DNA from: Meconema thalassinum
Lineage: Eukaryota > Arthropoda > Insecta > Orthoptera > Tettigoniidae
Reading direction: 5' to 3'
Assembly: GCA_946902985.2 (NCBI GenBank)
Contig: OX336388.2
Location: forward strand, 292,680,526 to 292,744,525
Length of the DNA stretch: 64,000 nucleotides
In this document: positions 10,426 to 21,959 of the stretch, piece by piece
Layout of the letters: each line of letters opens with the position of its first letter
Position numbering within the stretch: the stretch's first letter is position 1
Translations under genes and position numbers: made by a program
Notes under the pieces: generated by a model
What the model saw: only the letters and a program-made list of their open reading frames with translations
Told to the model about the DNA's origin: nothing
The model's database searches: none

Positions 10426-13400
10426 TAGCCCAGGCATTATATGCAAAAAACACGGCCAACCTAAAAAAAATAATGTAAAGCTGAAATTCGGCATAGATGT
10501 TCCCTAGTACCCTAGAAACAAATCCTGAAAAGTACCCATCTCTGCGGTGTCCGCGTCATAGTTTTTGGAGGGTTCAAAAGGGCTTAAATGGGGCGTAAGT
10601 GCCAAAAACAGCATTTTTGCTTCCTGCGTTCAAAATATTGATCCAAATTTAGTTCTTGCGTGCTTTAGCAATCAATAAAAATGAACCAGCAGGATAACGG
10701 ACTTATCAGGCCTAATTATTGCTATTGACGAAGGAAAAAAACGACTAATTTAACATTTTTTAGCACAATTTTTACACGAAAATTTGGTTAATTTGTCATT
10801 AGCAGGTCATTATTTTTTAAACAACTGCTGATATTGACTAATGACCCAGAATGAAAGTTATAAAGCATACGTTTAGCTTTACATTGGTACATTACCCATG
10901 TCTATGCGAGAAACGGTTACCGAGTTAAGGTCCCAAAGCATAACCGCTGTTGAAAAGGTACCCGATCGCGTTTCTAGGTGACTGCGCTCGGCCTGTCGGA
11001 GCAGGCCAACAATACTCGAAACAATTAATTCAGCTTCTAAACAGTCTTGGATTTTCACTAAATGTGGTGGAAGTCCACAGGTGCGAAGTTTCAGCGCTTC
11101 GTGAAGAACGTCCAATCCCGAATGCTGGAGCGTTCACGCAGTTTTGCTTTGACAACGCTAACTATAACATAAGGACATTGAACGGGCGAAACACATTTCA
11201 CTGCATGGGAGTCATCAAGTGCACAGGTCCAGCGCCTGACAGTGAAATATCTCCACTCTCACGTACACGAGAAGTTACTAATGCTGGTGTGATTGCGGCG
11301 ATGGGAAAGTTCAACATTTCGTGGTATCGGAAGTCCTCTTCTCCTGGTTCAAAGGACGCCAAGAGGACGGAGTTAACTGTGGAAGCCCCAAACTCTGTGG
11401 CTATTGCGTCGATGATGGGCTCCTTGTGGTTATCTGGAAGGTGGTCAGGTATTAATTTACCCGCTTCGTGGAACGGCTTTATGAAGACGTCACTGTCTGC
11501 TAATGCTCAACCAGCTTCCCAGACAACGTCAGTTGATGTCCTGCCGTTCATTAACTTGGAACCGAGCTATCCATCAACTATATATTCCGCGTTGAAGTGT
11601 GCCGCAAGAGAGTGCGCGGAACTGAAAGAAAGCACTTGTTTCGTAACCTTTGACCAGCCCCTATACGCGAAAGTTGCAGAGATAGCCGCATCGGACACTT
11701 CAGAGGAACTCAAAAACGTGGTTGTTCGTCTAGGCGGATTTCACCTTCTGATGTCGTTTCTTGGGGCAATCGGCTACGTGATGAATGGAAGCGGTTTGGA
11801 GGGGCTCTGGGCGGAAATATACGCTAAATCGACAGTGACTCACATGATGTCTGGACACGTATATTCTAGGTAGGCTTGCACTTAACTCGCTGTTAATGAT
11901 TACGTTATGACTTCAATTTCAAATGTATCAATAACGCGAAACTGTGCATGTTCTAGGGCCCACAGAGCCAATTTTCTGACAAAACAGGCTGTCGGGACAA
12001 TGTTACTCAACATGAACGACGGGCTGAAGGATGACAAGGATGAAATACAGGCGCTTTTTACCGCATTCCAAGACGGCACCGCCAACGACTTACCTTCAAC
12101 GTCTCAAAGAGTCGCTTCATGACACATTTTCTTCAATGAGCCAGAAATCTCACACAGGAAAGCTGTGGGTAGAGTAGGCTACATCAAACAGCAAGGCTGG
12201 AAAATATTGAAGGATTCCGCATCTTTACGTAAGGAAATGAAGGTAGGCCTATTCGTCTCTACGGCTCCAGATGAAAAGGCCATAATATCAGCTGGAGAAA
12301 AGTTCGCCATTTGTCTCGACGATAGTGCCAAATTGGAGTGCAAATGCCTCAAAGAACTTCGGGTAGTGAAATACAGCCAAAAAATTGCCAAACAACCGGT
12401 CACAGCATCATTTCAGCTGGCTTCACTTCCGCCGACTTCGGCGGCATGCAAACAACATTCACTGCGGGTATATTTGCAAGTTCAGGAATGGTTAGGATTT
12501 TCTTTGGACCCGACCCAATGGGGATGGAAAATCCAACACTCAGCTTTAGTACCAGTGACAACTCATCTTCCAGCTGCTCCAGATCATCTCCTCAATTTGG
12601 TGTCCTGCAACTGCAAGATCTCTTGTGGAGGCCGGTGTGAGTGTGTACGTTCCGGTTTAGAATGCTCCTTAATGTGTGGACACTGCAGTGGAAAAGCGTG
12701 TGGCAACGTCACATTTGATGGCTCAGACGATGAGGAGGACGATTGAGTCCGATGTAAGCTTTGTTTTGCAAGTTTTCATTGTCTAAAGAAAGCTTTTTAA
12801 GCTTTGTTTTGTTATTATTTGCATTATGCATATTATGAATGTACGTTTAACTGCTAACTGCATTAAACTAGTTTTGTTCAATGCAAACTGTTTCTGATAG
12901 TTTACCTGTATTCAAAGGTATACCATTCTAAAAGCTCTTGATCAAAGATACAAAATGGTGTCAGCAAAGGTGAATAGATGAAGCCCACCAGCGTAAATGG
13001 GCGTTCGTTCGGAAGCGACTGCCACACTTGCACTATTATATTTGTAACTGTATCTCTGTATCTCTGCTGCTGTTTGACGGATGAACATGGGCAATGAATC
13101 GTTTTAAAGCTACAAGTGTGCTTTACAACTTTTACTTTTACTTCGGGTCTTTAGTCGCTATCAGCAGCTGTTTACACGATAAGTTCCGGCTAATGACAAA
13201 TTAGCTAAATTTTTGTGAGAAAAGTTGAGCTAAACATGTTTGATAACTCATCAGTTTAAATGTATGGCAATAATTGCGACCAATAAGAGCGTTATATTTA
13301 ACGCAGTCCTTCTCTTATTACTATCAAAGCTCATTAGAACTGATTTTGGATCAATATTTTGAACGCAGGAAGCAAAAATGCTGTTTTGGCACTTAGGCCC

Positions 13401-13555
13401 AATTTAAGCCCTTTTGAACTCTCCAAAAACTATGACGCGGACAACGCAGAGATGGGTACTCTTCAGGATTTGTTACTAGTGTACTAGGGAACATCTATGC
13501 CAAATTTCAGCTTTACATTTTTTTTTGGAGGTTAAAACTTAATATGCCTGGGCTA
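10426..13555 (+). mobile_element. Unclassified 3.1-kb TIR DNA transposon inserted in the left arm
   Basis: Both ends read TAGCCCAGGCAT inward, and imperfect inverted repeats extend for about 460 bp (10426 to about 10885; about 13100-13555). Flanking TAT is present on both sides (10423-10425 and 13556-13558). The right arm of the host palindrome, near 44450-44460, shows the uninterrupted site with a single TAT, proving insertion with a 3-bp duplication. Inside is one plus-strand reading frame (10950-12746) with three in-frame stops. I recognise the protein only as an uncharacterised family met repeatedly in invertebrate genomes; no DDE transposase motif is obvious to me. Superfamily unknown. 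Confidence 0.85.
10950..12746 (+). pseudogene. Uncharacterised transposon protein with C-terminal Cys-rich motif (three in-frame stops)
   Basis: One frame runs about 598 codons, broken only by stops at 11871, 11883 and 12120; no frameshift is needed. It shows RTLNGRNTFHCMG (about residues 72-84), a FVTFDQPLYAKV segment, then VVRLGGFHLLMSFLGAIGYV (about residues 262-281), a GEKF block after the third stop, and near the end QEWLGFSLDPTQWGWK. The C-terminus has a dense Cys cluster (SCNCKISCGGRCECVRSGLE, then CSLMCGHCSGKACGN), likely metal-binding, and an acidic tail. This arrangement occurs in many uncharacterised invertebrate proteins. Finding it alone between long TIRs suggests it is the mobility protein, but that is inference. 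The true start is unclear; ATG-like options lie upstream of 10950. Confidence 0.7.
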
Positions 13556-13585
13556 TATGTATTTTAATATTCTTAACTTAACTCC

Positions 13586-14308
13586 TTAAGCATGGTCAAT
13601 GATTGAGTAATGACCATAGGCATGAGTACCTATACCATTAGTATCAATTACTCTTTTATCATCACCAGGACACAAAGCAATTTTGTTTAGTCTTATAGAT
13701 GATATGTCATGTTGTTTAGAAGCGATAATGTTCATTGGTATTCTTTTTACATTGTTTTTCATGACACAATCCTTATAATCTTGAAAGCTTATACAATTTT
13801 TGACAACACCTCTACTAATACCTTTAATCTTTTTGATTTCTTTACCATTTATGTCTAAAGCATACATTTTAGCTCTAAGTCCAACAAATGCTTTAATAAT
13901 TTGTCCACAAGCCTCGTCTTTACATTTTCCCAACGTTTTCTTGTTTGATATAGAGTAACATATATGATTAGTAGGATAATCAGATGTGTCCAGGTGTTCT
14001 AGAAAATCCAACTTGTCTTGATATACATCTTGGGTGTTAACCAAATAAATGAACGAGTCAGTATCCATATACATGAGTTTAAGATTGTCCATGCCATAAT
14101 AGGGTAGCAGGACATCATAGTGGTGGGAATACATGAGAGTTTTTGAAATATCCAGTATACACATTCCAATATATATAGGCTTATTGAATACAATGTTACG
14201 TTTAGCCATGTGGAAAGCAGCTAGGTTAGGACCATAAATTGTTCTGTCAATAAATGTCGGCTTTGCTATTAGCTTTTCAGCCTTTTTGCTGTCAGTCACA
14301 AGACGTAT
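13586..14308 (-). pseudogene. polB: DNA polymerase B, C-terminal part, left arm
   Basis: This is the 3' part of the left-arm polymerase gene, separated from the rest (31447-34408) by the Gypsy insertion that starts at 14309. It reads from LVTDSKKAEKLIAKPTF through the catalytic motif C MYMDTDSFIYL (about 14050-14085) to the stop at 13586 after HYSIIDHA. The YxDTDS metal-binding site is intact. The sequence is almost the same as residues encoded at 43705-44421 in the right arm. Fusion of the frame with SINE- and LTR-derived codons upstream of 14308 is an artefact of insertion. Confidence 0.95.
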
Positions 14309-14415
14309 TGCCCCCGGAATTTGAATTATATTGAGACCACGGTGGCTGTATTGGCAAATATGAGTAAAGTTATGGATGTCATAGTTGTGACGTGGATACT
14401 CATGACGTAGGCACG

Positions 14416-14939
14416 CGGCTTCGGTGGCGTAGTTGGTAGCATGCTGAGCTTCTATGCCCAAGATAGCGGGTTCAAACCCGGCCGAAGCCGTCGGATTTTT
14501 TAAGAGCGTTAAAAATCCCTCAGTATGCCTTCCTTCGGAGGGGAAGTAAAGCCGGCGGTCCCATGTCATAGATTTATGGCATGTTAAAGATCTTTCCACT
14601 AATTACACCTGTGTGAAACTAAATTGGATAGGTTAAGAATGTAAACAACGCTCTTAGGTTGCTACGTTCGTTGCCAAGAGCCGACTGCGGTGGCGTCTAG
14701 TAGCTAGTTCTGAACTAGGCCTAGTAGTCGTTGACGGTGGCGTTTGGCGGCAAAAGTAGGAACTATTTGAAAATTCAAAGTTGCAGTCTCTACTTGAATT
14801 AAAAAAACAGATACACACACTAATACAGTCATCACAATTAACACCGGTTATCAGACAGATTCTACACACACCCAAAGTACACGGGGCTACATGACCGCGT
14901 TGTCGCAGCCCCTAAACTAAGGAACCAACCAACCAACCA
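14416..14939 (+). mobile_element. tRNA-derived SINE inserted in the 5' LTR
   Basis: The sequence acgtaggcacg occurs on both sides (14405-14415 and 14940-14950) and only once at the equivalent place in the 3' LTR (near 22060), so this is a clean 524-bp insertion with an 11-bp target duplication. The head has RNA polymerase III promoter boxes: box A TGGCGTAGTTGG at 14425-14436 and box B GGTTCAAACCC at 14469-14479, in a tRNA-like context. The body is tRNA-unrelated and the 3' end is (AACC)n (14922-14939). Confidence 0.9.
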
Positions 14940-15341
14940 ACGTAGGCACGGATGACGCAGACTTGAGGCAAGTAGGCTGATTGAGCTGAGATTCTTGGTG
15001 ACGTCATGATTTTGTTCGAGAAAGATCTTAGATTTACGACGCAGTCGCAGGAAACAAGGTATTGTGCTAAGGAAGAAGTTACGCTATTGGAGGAGAGACT
15101 CGAACCAATGAACGATAGTTTGGAAGGAAGACGGAGATTGCTGAAACTACGATATTTGATTACTTTTGGCATGCAGAATTGTGGAAAACTATTTTCAGTT
15201 TTGGCATTGATTTGGAATTTTGAAGAAATTAATTTTGTGTTTTTGAAATTTGAAAATCCGTCAAGTATAGCCAAAGTTAAAACTTCTAGCGATGACGCAG
15301 CAACAGGCTATGGAAGGGATGGATACGCCCCTTAAGAAGTT

Positions 15342-15380
15342 GATAAAAGGTCGTGCACAGGATAGAGGAGCTCTCAGATC
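15342..15380 (+). promoter_or_regulatory. Possible LTR core promoter
   Basis: A TATA-like GATAAAAG at about 15342-15349 lies roughly 33 bases before TCAGATC (A at 15376), an initiator-like sequence. The same arrangement is present in the 3' LTR near 22458-22492. Spacing fits an insect TATA/initiator promoter, so transcription of the retrotransposon probably starts here. Confidence 0.45.
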
Positions 15381-18300
15381 TCATATGTCAGATCGCATAT
15401 ATATTTCTGGTGATATATAGTTATTTTCAAGTGATTCAGTGAAGTAAGTTGTCTTTAGCGTGGTTAAAGCCCGGCGCATCGAACGAACTCGGAGCAGTTC
15501 CATTTTACGCTGCTCGAAACTAGGTGAAGTTGAAACGCTCACATTAACGTTTCCACCAGTCAAGATATCAAGCGTTAACTTCAGCCTGCATTATAATTCT
15601 ATTGGGCAGTATAACATTGAGGTGTGTAGAAGATTTGAACAATTTCACAGTTATACTTCGAAAGATATTGGAACTTTAAGGCTGCCAACAAAAGTGATTT
15701 TCTCGCCACATGAGAAACACTTTTAAAATTCCACATTGTACACTACGGCTGACACGTGGAGTGCAACAGTGATATTGGAGAATACGTTTGGTATTACAAC
15801 GATACATTCGACTATGGAACATTATAATCTTGCAGTGCTTTCAATGATTATAACAGTAATTGAGATGGAAGGCTAAGGCTTTAATGCAATTGGGACATAT
15901 ATCGTTGGAGTAAAGTAACAGCATGGAACTTCGTTAATCGTCTTTCTACAAAAGCGAGCATGTAGTGAACATCCAACTACACTCATGCATCGTGAATCCA
16001 TCGCTGAATTATACCAGATGGCAGTGGAAATATTTTCATACTCCACAACTATGAATATTTCTGCGGAAATAACTACAATAAACTTCATGGCGAATTCCTG
16101 CAAGAACTTCAGGGAACTTTCAAGAGAGGCCAGGGTTGTCCCGGTGCACAAAGAAGAGTTTTTCCAGAAGGATGTTTTTCGTATCCACGGAGCAGTGCAA
16201 TTTCGGAGGAGGAAGCAGTTCGATTCTCCGAGGACGCTGATTCCAGGTTCGAGGACGGAGCACATCTTTACGCTGGTGAATTGGAACCAACAGCAGTTTT
16301 CTTTGAAAACTTTCCCCTAGAACTTCAATCAACAGATAAGGTAGTCGTGAACGTTTCTTGTATTATTTGAGTCTTGTAGCGATATCTGAGCAACCATTCT
16401 TCCCATATTTTCTGTCCTATCTTTTGCCCCATTTTCTTGATTGATATTTCTGTACTCAGTACACTTCGATGATTTATGCCTTTTTCTTCGATTTTTGAGA
16501 CATTGCTATGTCATTGGCATACTTAATAATTTTGGATCAGTTGAGACTGATGATTTAGATTCTTTCAGTAATTTGCATATTTTTGTAGTCACGATTTGAC
16601 TGTAAAGTTAACGATTTGCTATGGCAGATTTGAATTCAGACAGCGTGTCATTTTAGTAAAGTAATTCTATTCAGTTAATTACTTTGACCAATTTTCTGTC
16701 ATCCTCAAGAAAGAAGAATAATTAAATGATTTTAGAGCGTTAAAATCTATTTCGATATCGACGATCTTTGAAATACTAGTCGTCTTATGAACATGATTGC
16801 AACATAGACATTTATCATTGCATTATAGACAATTTTATGAAATATGAACTTTTATTTCGATTTATTGAATACACTATAGTAATGAACATTTGATAGGAGT
16901 TTTTCTCAATTCTAGATTGGAACAATAATGTTTGCATTCCACAATCTAATTGTGTTCTATTCGACTATTTTGCAGTTTAGATGAACTTTGTTTGAAGATA
17001 GTATTTTTATACTGCGTTACTTTGAAGATATTAATCTCAATTTTGATAGACCAGGCAGGAGTGTCTAATCGTATTTGCTATTAAATTTATTTGTGATTGG
17101 CAAATTTTTACTTCATATCGATTCATGAATGAAACCCACGAAGGTTAAATAATAACAGTCATTAATACAATTGATGAATATAAGAATTTTTAAAGAGGAA
17201 CAATGGATGTATAATCGTTAGTTCAGTGGACGTGTAAAAGTCGCTGTTAAATAATGCCCTTGAATAATGAAGGAGGTTCCCACAATAATTAATGAAGTTG
17301 ATGAATTTATAAGTGGAGGTTTTTGTGTGTAGTTTGGAAGATTTTTATGCCATATATATGAAGATATATGATGAATTTTGGGCCAATTGTTGTGCAATTT
17401 TGTGCGTTATAAGCGAAGTATTTTCCCGCTGAATGTATTGTTCTTGTTCTTTGAAAGATTATTCATATGAAGATACTGTTAAAATTAACAAGAGTGTTAA
17501 ATAATTTGAGATAAAGATTTTGAATGGAGGTTACCGTCACAAATATTAATAATTATTATTAAACCTTATTAAACCTGAATTTGACAGTTAAATATAACTA
17601 ACCTTCATAGGTCGATTATATCACCACGATTTAAGTAATTATCAACCGGATAAACGTGTGGTTTAATGTATTTCTTGTATAAATAATATTAACAATATAA
17701 TATTGTAAAATAATTTTGTAAATATCTTTGTTAAATAATTTGAAATGATAGTGAGTAATACAGGCGTGTATAAAATTTTCAATGGTCATTTGACATTGTT
17801 ATAAAAAAAATATTATTGTTATAAATAATTAATGAACTTTTGTTATTAACATTTAGAGTTTTGTTTTTATACTCTAAACAACGCTAATTAAGCAAGTGGT
17901 TTGAACAATTAATCATGATTTGGGATTGTTGGAGTAATCCACTGGTGTTTGAATGAAGCATTGAAACATTTGCGTGATAATATTTCAGTTGAGATGTGAA
18001 CATTTACGTGTTTGAAAAAGGAGAGCCAAGCTCTGAGGTAACACGCTTATGCTAGGGTTGAACGAACGGGAGTCCACTTTGACGATACAGGTGCATGGCA
18101 GCTGGCCCGGACAACTGTGTTACAGAGGCCAAGGACGTTCCATAATAGCCTTGTGGCTATAAATAAAATGTGAAGTATATAAACACCCAAAACAATTGAT
18201 ATATGTGTCTCATCCCAAATCCCGTTTCCATCCCCAGTGCATTATTATTTTACGTTGCTATGAGCTTGAGAAAGCTGAAACATTATATGTAGAGAATACA

Positions 18301-18713
18301 GGTCCTACAGGAGGACATGGTTATGTGGTCGATGGCTTCTGATTGCCACGTTGATTTTTTTTTGTTAAATCATTCTTTATGTGAAATAAATTATTGTGCA
18401 GTTTAAAGTTTCTCGTCTTCGTTCTGGTTCATTTTAAATATCATGGTGGAGGTTATTGTGTGGGCATACTTTTAAGTGATCCAGTTGACAACCCAGTCCC
18501 CGAGATAAATTTAAGAGGTAAGTAAAGGTAAGTATGAACCCCCGTATATTTTGGTGTGTTCCACAATAATTTCTTGTTAACTATTGTGCTCTAATCTCGA
18601 TAGTATCTGTCAGTGCCATTTTCATTGATGTAGCTGTGCCGGTGCGTTTGATTATTGGCAATCCGATTGAGGGGGCGGATATCTGACAGCCTACTATCCG
18701 GATATCGGGTACA

Positions 18714-18905
18714 GTAGGATTGGCGACCCTAAAACGTGGGGCTTGTTCTACAAAACTGGATTACCAAGTAGGATTGGCGCCGCAATTCGGTGGGGCACGA
18801 TCAGCAAAACACTGGATTACCAAGTTATTGCAGTAGAATTGACACCGCAATTTTTGTGGAGTGTTCGAATAACATTGGATTACCAAGTTATCGATGTCAA
18901 AGGGA
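18714..18905 (+). repeat. Triplicated primer-binding-site unit (tRNA-Lys type)
   Basis: Three degenerate tandem units start at 18714, 18768 and 18833 with GTAGGATTGGCG, GTAGGATTGGCG and GTAGAATTGACA, and each ends with TGGATTACCAAG. Unit 1 directly follows the LTR. It reads TTGGCGACCC then ACGTGGGGCTTG, close to the complement of the 3' end of insect tRNA-Lys (TGGCGCCCAACGTGGGGC). Unit 2 keeps TTGGCGCCGC and GGTGGGGC. Unit 3 is the most eroded. Confidence 0.75.
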
Positions 18906-19405
18906 TTGTGAAGACTCAAATAAAGAGGTTGATTCTTTGTTAGATGTCTTGGCCAATTGTAGAATTTGAGAGTGTGATTATATAGGAATAAATGTTGTGT
19001 TGTATTAGGAAAATTACACTCAGAAAAGATCAGATCTTATACAACTTGAGAGAGGTTAAATAGGCTGGAAACTTAGAAAAATCGCCTATGATCTGGAATC
19101 TTATTTTATTTGACCGGCTTATGACATGTATAGTCATATTAAAGATAAATTTAAATTATTTGGATTATAAATGTAAATTATTTGTGTTAGGATATTTTAA
19201 AATGAACCAAAGAAACTTGAACATGTGCTTGAGTTTATTTCAACATGAAGTGTCTACGAAGGTTAATTATAAGGTAATTATAAGTTAGATTTAAGACAGA
19301 AAATTGCTCAAATTTATATATGGTGAAAAATGTTGCTCAGATGTTGTTATTTTGCTCTGTTTGATGTATGTCCCTAAAGCAGTTTATTATTGAAATATTA
19401 TTGAA
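18906..19405 (+). other. Leader of the gag-only element
   Basis: AT-rich sequence between the primer-site repeats and the gag start, with no convincing gene. It probably carries packaging signals, but none can be recognised by eye. Confidence 0.5.
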
Positions 19406-21771
19406 ATGGCAGATGAAAGTCTGAGAATTATGTTGGAGGAGATGTCTGCTAATTTGAAAACTAGCATGAATAGCAGTATGAAGCAGATGATGGAGGAGAA
19501 TGCTAGTAATATGTCTGCTAATTTGAAAGCTAGCATGAATGAAAGTGTAAAGGAAATGGAAGCTAGGAGTACTAGTCGAATGGAGGAGAATATGAAAGTT
19601 CTTCAGACCAGTTCTGCAAACTTAGAAAATGATATGTCGCGTTTACAGATCAGTACCCAGGGAATCGAGAATGCTGTAAGTGACATTCATAAAGATGTGT
19701 CTGATGTTAAAATTGATGTGTCTAAGGTACAAAAAGATCTTACCATGTTGAATCTTGATGTTGCTAATGTCCGGGGTGATATTTCATGTGCTAGAGCTGA
19801 AGTAATTGTTGTTAGGAATGATGTTGCTACTGTACAAGACAAAGTAGAAGAAGTTCAAAAAGAGGTTAGAAATGCTCGAACTGATGTGTCAAATGTTCAA
19901 GTAGACATCAATAATATTCATTCAGATGTTAACGATATGCAAAGCGATATCAATAAAATACAAGTAGAAGTCAATACTGTTTTTGTAGACATTGCTAAAG
20001 TTCAGACTGATGTTAACAAAGTTAGGGAGGAAATTGAAACTTCAAAAATGCTTTGTACTCGTAACATTAGTGCATTAACAACTCGATTAGTTGACGAGTC
20101 TGTTAGGACAACAGCTTCTTTAGCTGGTTTAAAATACGATTTAGAAGTCATGAGAACCCAAGTATTAGATCACAATCGTTTACTTAAGGAGGACATCGAA
20201 GTAGATATTGCAGAAATGTTAACTGCAAATGTAACAGTGTGGAAAGATGAATGGAACAGGTCAATTGGGGAACATGTAGATCAGATTCAAGAACGATTGA
20301 AAGAAAACTTGCCAGTACACAAGTAGACATTAATAACGAAGTAGTTCAGATTAGGAAAGACTTGAATGTAAGGATGGATTCGCTATCCGAAAAGCAGGTA
20401 GAGGATAGAACTCAAATAGGTCAGGAAGTGCAAGCATTAAAAACTGCGTTAGAGGAACAGATTCATAAGGTTGTCTCTGATGTTAATGAAACTACGAGCA
20501 AGCTGCAGAATTTGAAACTAGGAGAAGCTAGCATGATGGAAACCTATAAGGAAGAGATGATTAGGAAAGTCATCACGGAAATCACAGACAAGGATACCGA
20601 AGGATTGACTGGTGAAGAGGAGAGAAATTACGTGAGAAGAGGTAACCTTACTACAGAAGAGAGAGATATTAGTCCTGAGGAACGTATATCCAGATTCAGG
20701 GAAGAAGAAGAGGATCGGAATATTGAACCCGAATGGAAGTATCGTGATAGTGGGAGGAATTATATGGATTCATATCCGAGAAATGTGACAGTCATCCGGA
20801 ATTTTGAAGACAAACCTCAAAAATTTAGCAACACTGATAGTCTCACACCGATCGAATATATCAGGAATCTTAAAGACTATTTCATAGAAGCCCACATTCC
20901 TAGAGAGAGAGAGATGAGAATCGTAGAAAGATTTCTAGCTGGAGGACCCCTCGAATGGTTTAGAGCATTTCGGTACACTTTCAGCAATTTTGACGAATTT
21001 GCAGAGGCACTGATTAAACGATTCTGGTCAATAGAAGCTCAGAATTCATTAAGAGCTGAGGTATACTCAAGGAAGTATTCAGGTACTCTTCCAACACGGT
21101 ACGCTGATTTCTTCACGAGTCAACTATCACGCTTGAGATTTTTGCAACCCCCATTGTCAACAGAGCAGTTGATAGATGCGATTTCACGTATGCTACCTGT
21201 GGAGGTAAGAAGACTGATCATATCGTCAAACATTAGAGATTTGACAAGTATGGACGAATTGTTGAGAAGGCTTGACTACACGAGTCCAATGCCAAATTTG
21301 GTACAAAAAGGTCAGAGGCACGAATTCAAAGACGTTAATACGGTCTATATGGATCAAGTGCAACAAACTGATAAGCCTGAGGAAGGAAAAACTGAAAATG
21401 TAGGTCCTCACAGGAATAATTATTTCCGCAACCACAGATCCCAAGGTTACCGTCCATATCAGCAAAGACGAGGCTGGAATAATAATAGAGGGAATTACAA
21501 CAACGGAAGAGGTAGATACTACAACAATGGTTATAATAGAAATTATAACAGAAAAAACCAGTACCAGAATCAGAATCAGAATTCTCAAGGTCAGGTTATG
21601 ACACCCGACAAGTATCAAGAAAGAGAGAAAGAAAGTCAGCAGTATCTGAAGGAATTACGAGAAAAGGAAGCTGAAAATCAAAAGAAAAGACAGGATGTAG
21701 TGATCGATCCTGGTCCTTCTACAAGTCAGCAGAATTTAGAAAACAGATATTCAGGACAGAAGAGACAGTAG
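19406..21771 (+). pseudogene. gag: Gag polyprotein with long heptad coiled coil; one frameshift
   Basis: Structural protein of the retrotransposon. The first frame (19406-20326, ATG after an AT-rich leader) is almost wholly coiled coil. From residue 97 to about 215 it has some 17 uninterrupted heptads of the form DVxxVQx. Near 20310-20320 the frame shifts by one base and continues to 21771. The second part holds the rest of the coiled coil, an acidic segment, and a Gypsy-type capsid region (IEYIRNLKDYFIEAHIP, then GGPLEWFRAFRYTFSNFDEF and FAEALIKRFWS, around 20850-21035). It ends with an Asn/Arg/Gly/Tyr-rich basic tail that replaces a CCHC zinc knuckle. No slippery heptamer was recognised at the shift, so a disabling one-base mutation is more likely than programmed frameshifting. 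Confidence 0.8.
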
Positions 21772-21959
21772 AGAGGAGAGAATGCATTAGCCACACACAA
21801 ACCAGAGAAGAAGAGACTTATGATTAAGGAACATAGAAGAAATATCATACAAGAGTAAGCCAAAAATAATTCAATTTCGTGTTCAAGTGAATTGAGATAT
21901 TTATAACACAGAGTTTAAAAACAATTTGCAACTGTTTTTAAAACGTGGTGAAGGGAGAA
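21772..21959 (+). promoter_or_regulatory. 3' untranslated stretch with polypurine tract
   Basis: Short non-coding segment between the gag stop and the 3' LTR. The purine-rich run GTGAAGGGAGAA ends immediately before TGCCCCCG of the LTR at 21960, as expected for the plus-strand primer. No pol sequence is left here. Confidence 0.8.

Larger units (their letters stand above)
14309..18713 (+). repeat. 5' LTR of the gag-only element (contains a SINE)
   Basis: TG...CA bounded repeat matching 21960-31446. A SINE occupies 14416-14939 plus duplicated target. The rest is AT-rich with short open frames (for example 15006-15335, 15460-15726, 15985-16320) that also exist in the other LTR copy. These are probably untranslated leader sequence, since no protein family is recognised. 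The U3/R boundary may be at about 15376. Confidence 0.9.

Noticed and set aside
13586..14599. 337-codon fused frame as a novel polymerase fusion
   Set aside because: Codons upstream of 14308 are LTR and SINE sequence joined by insertion.
21226..21618. 130-codon antisense frame
   Set aside because: It is a shadow of the low-complexity Asn/Arg-rich gag tail.
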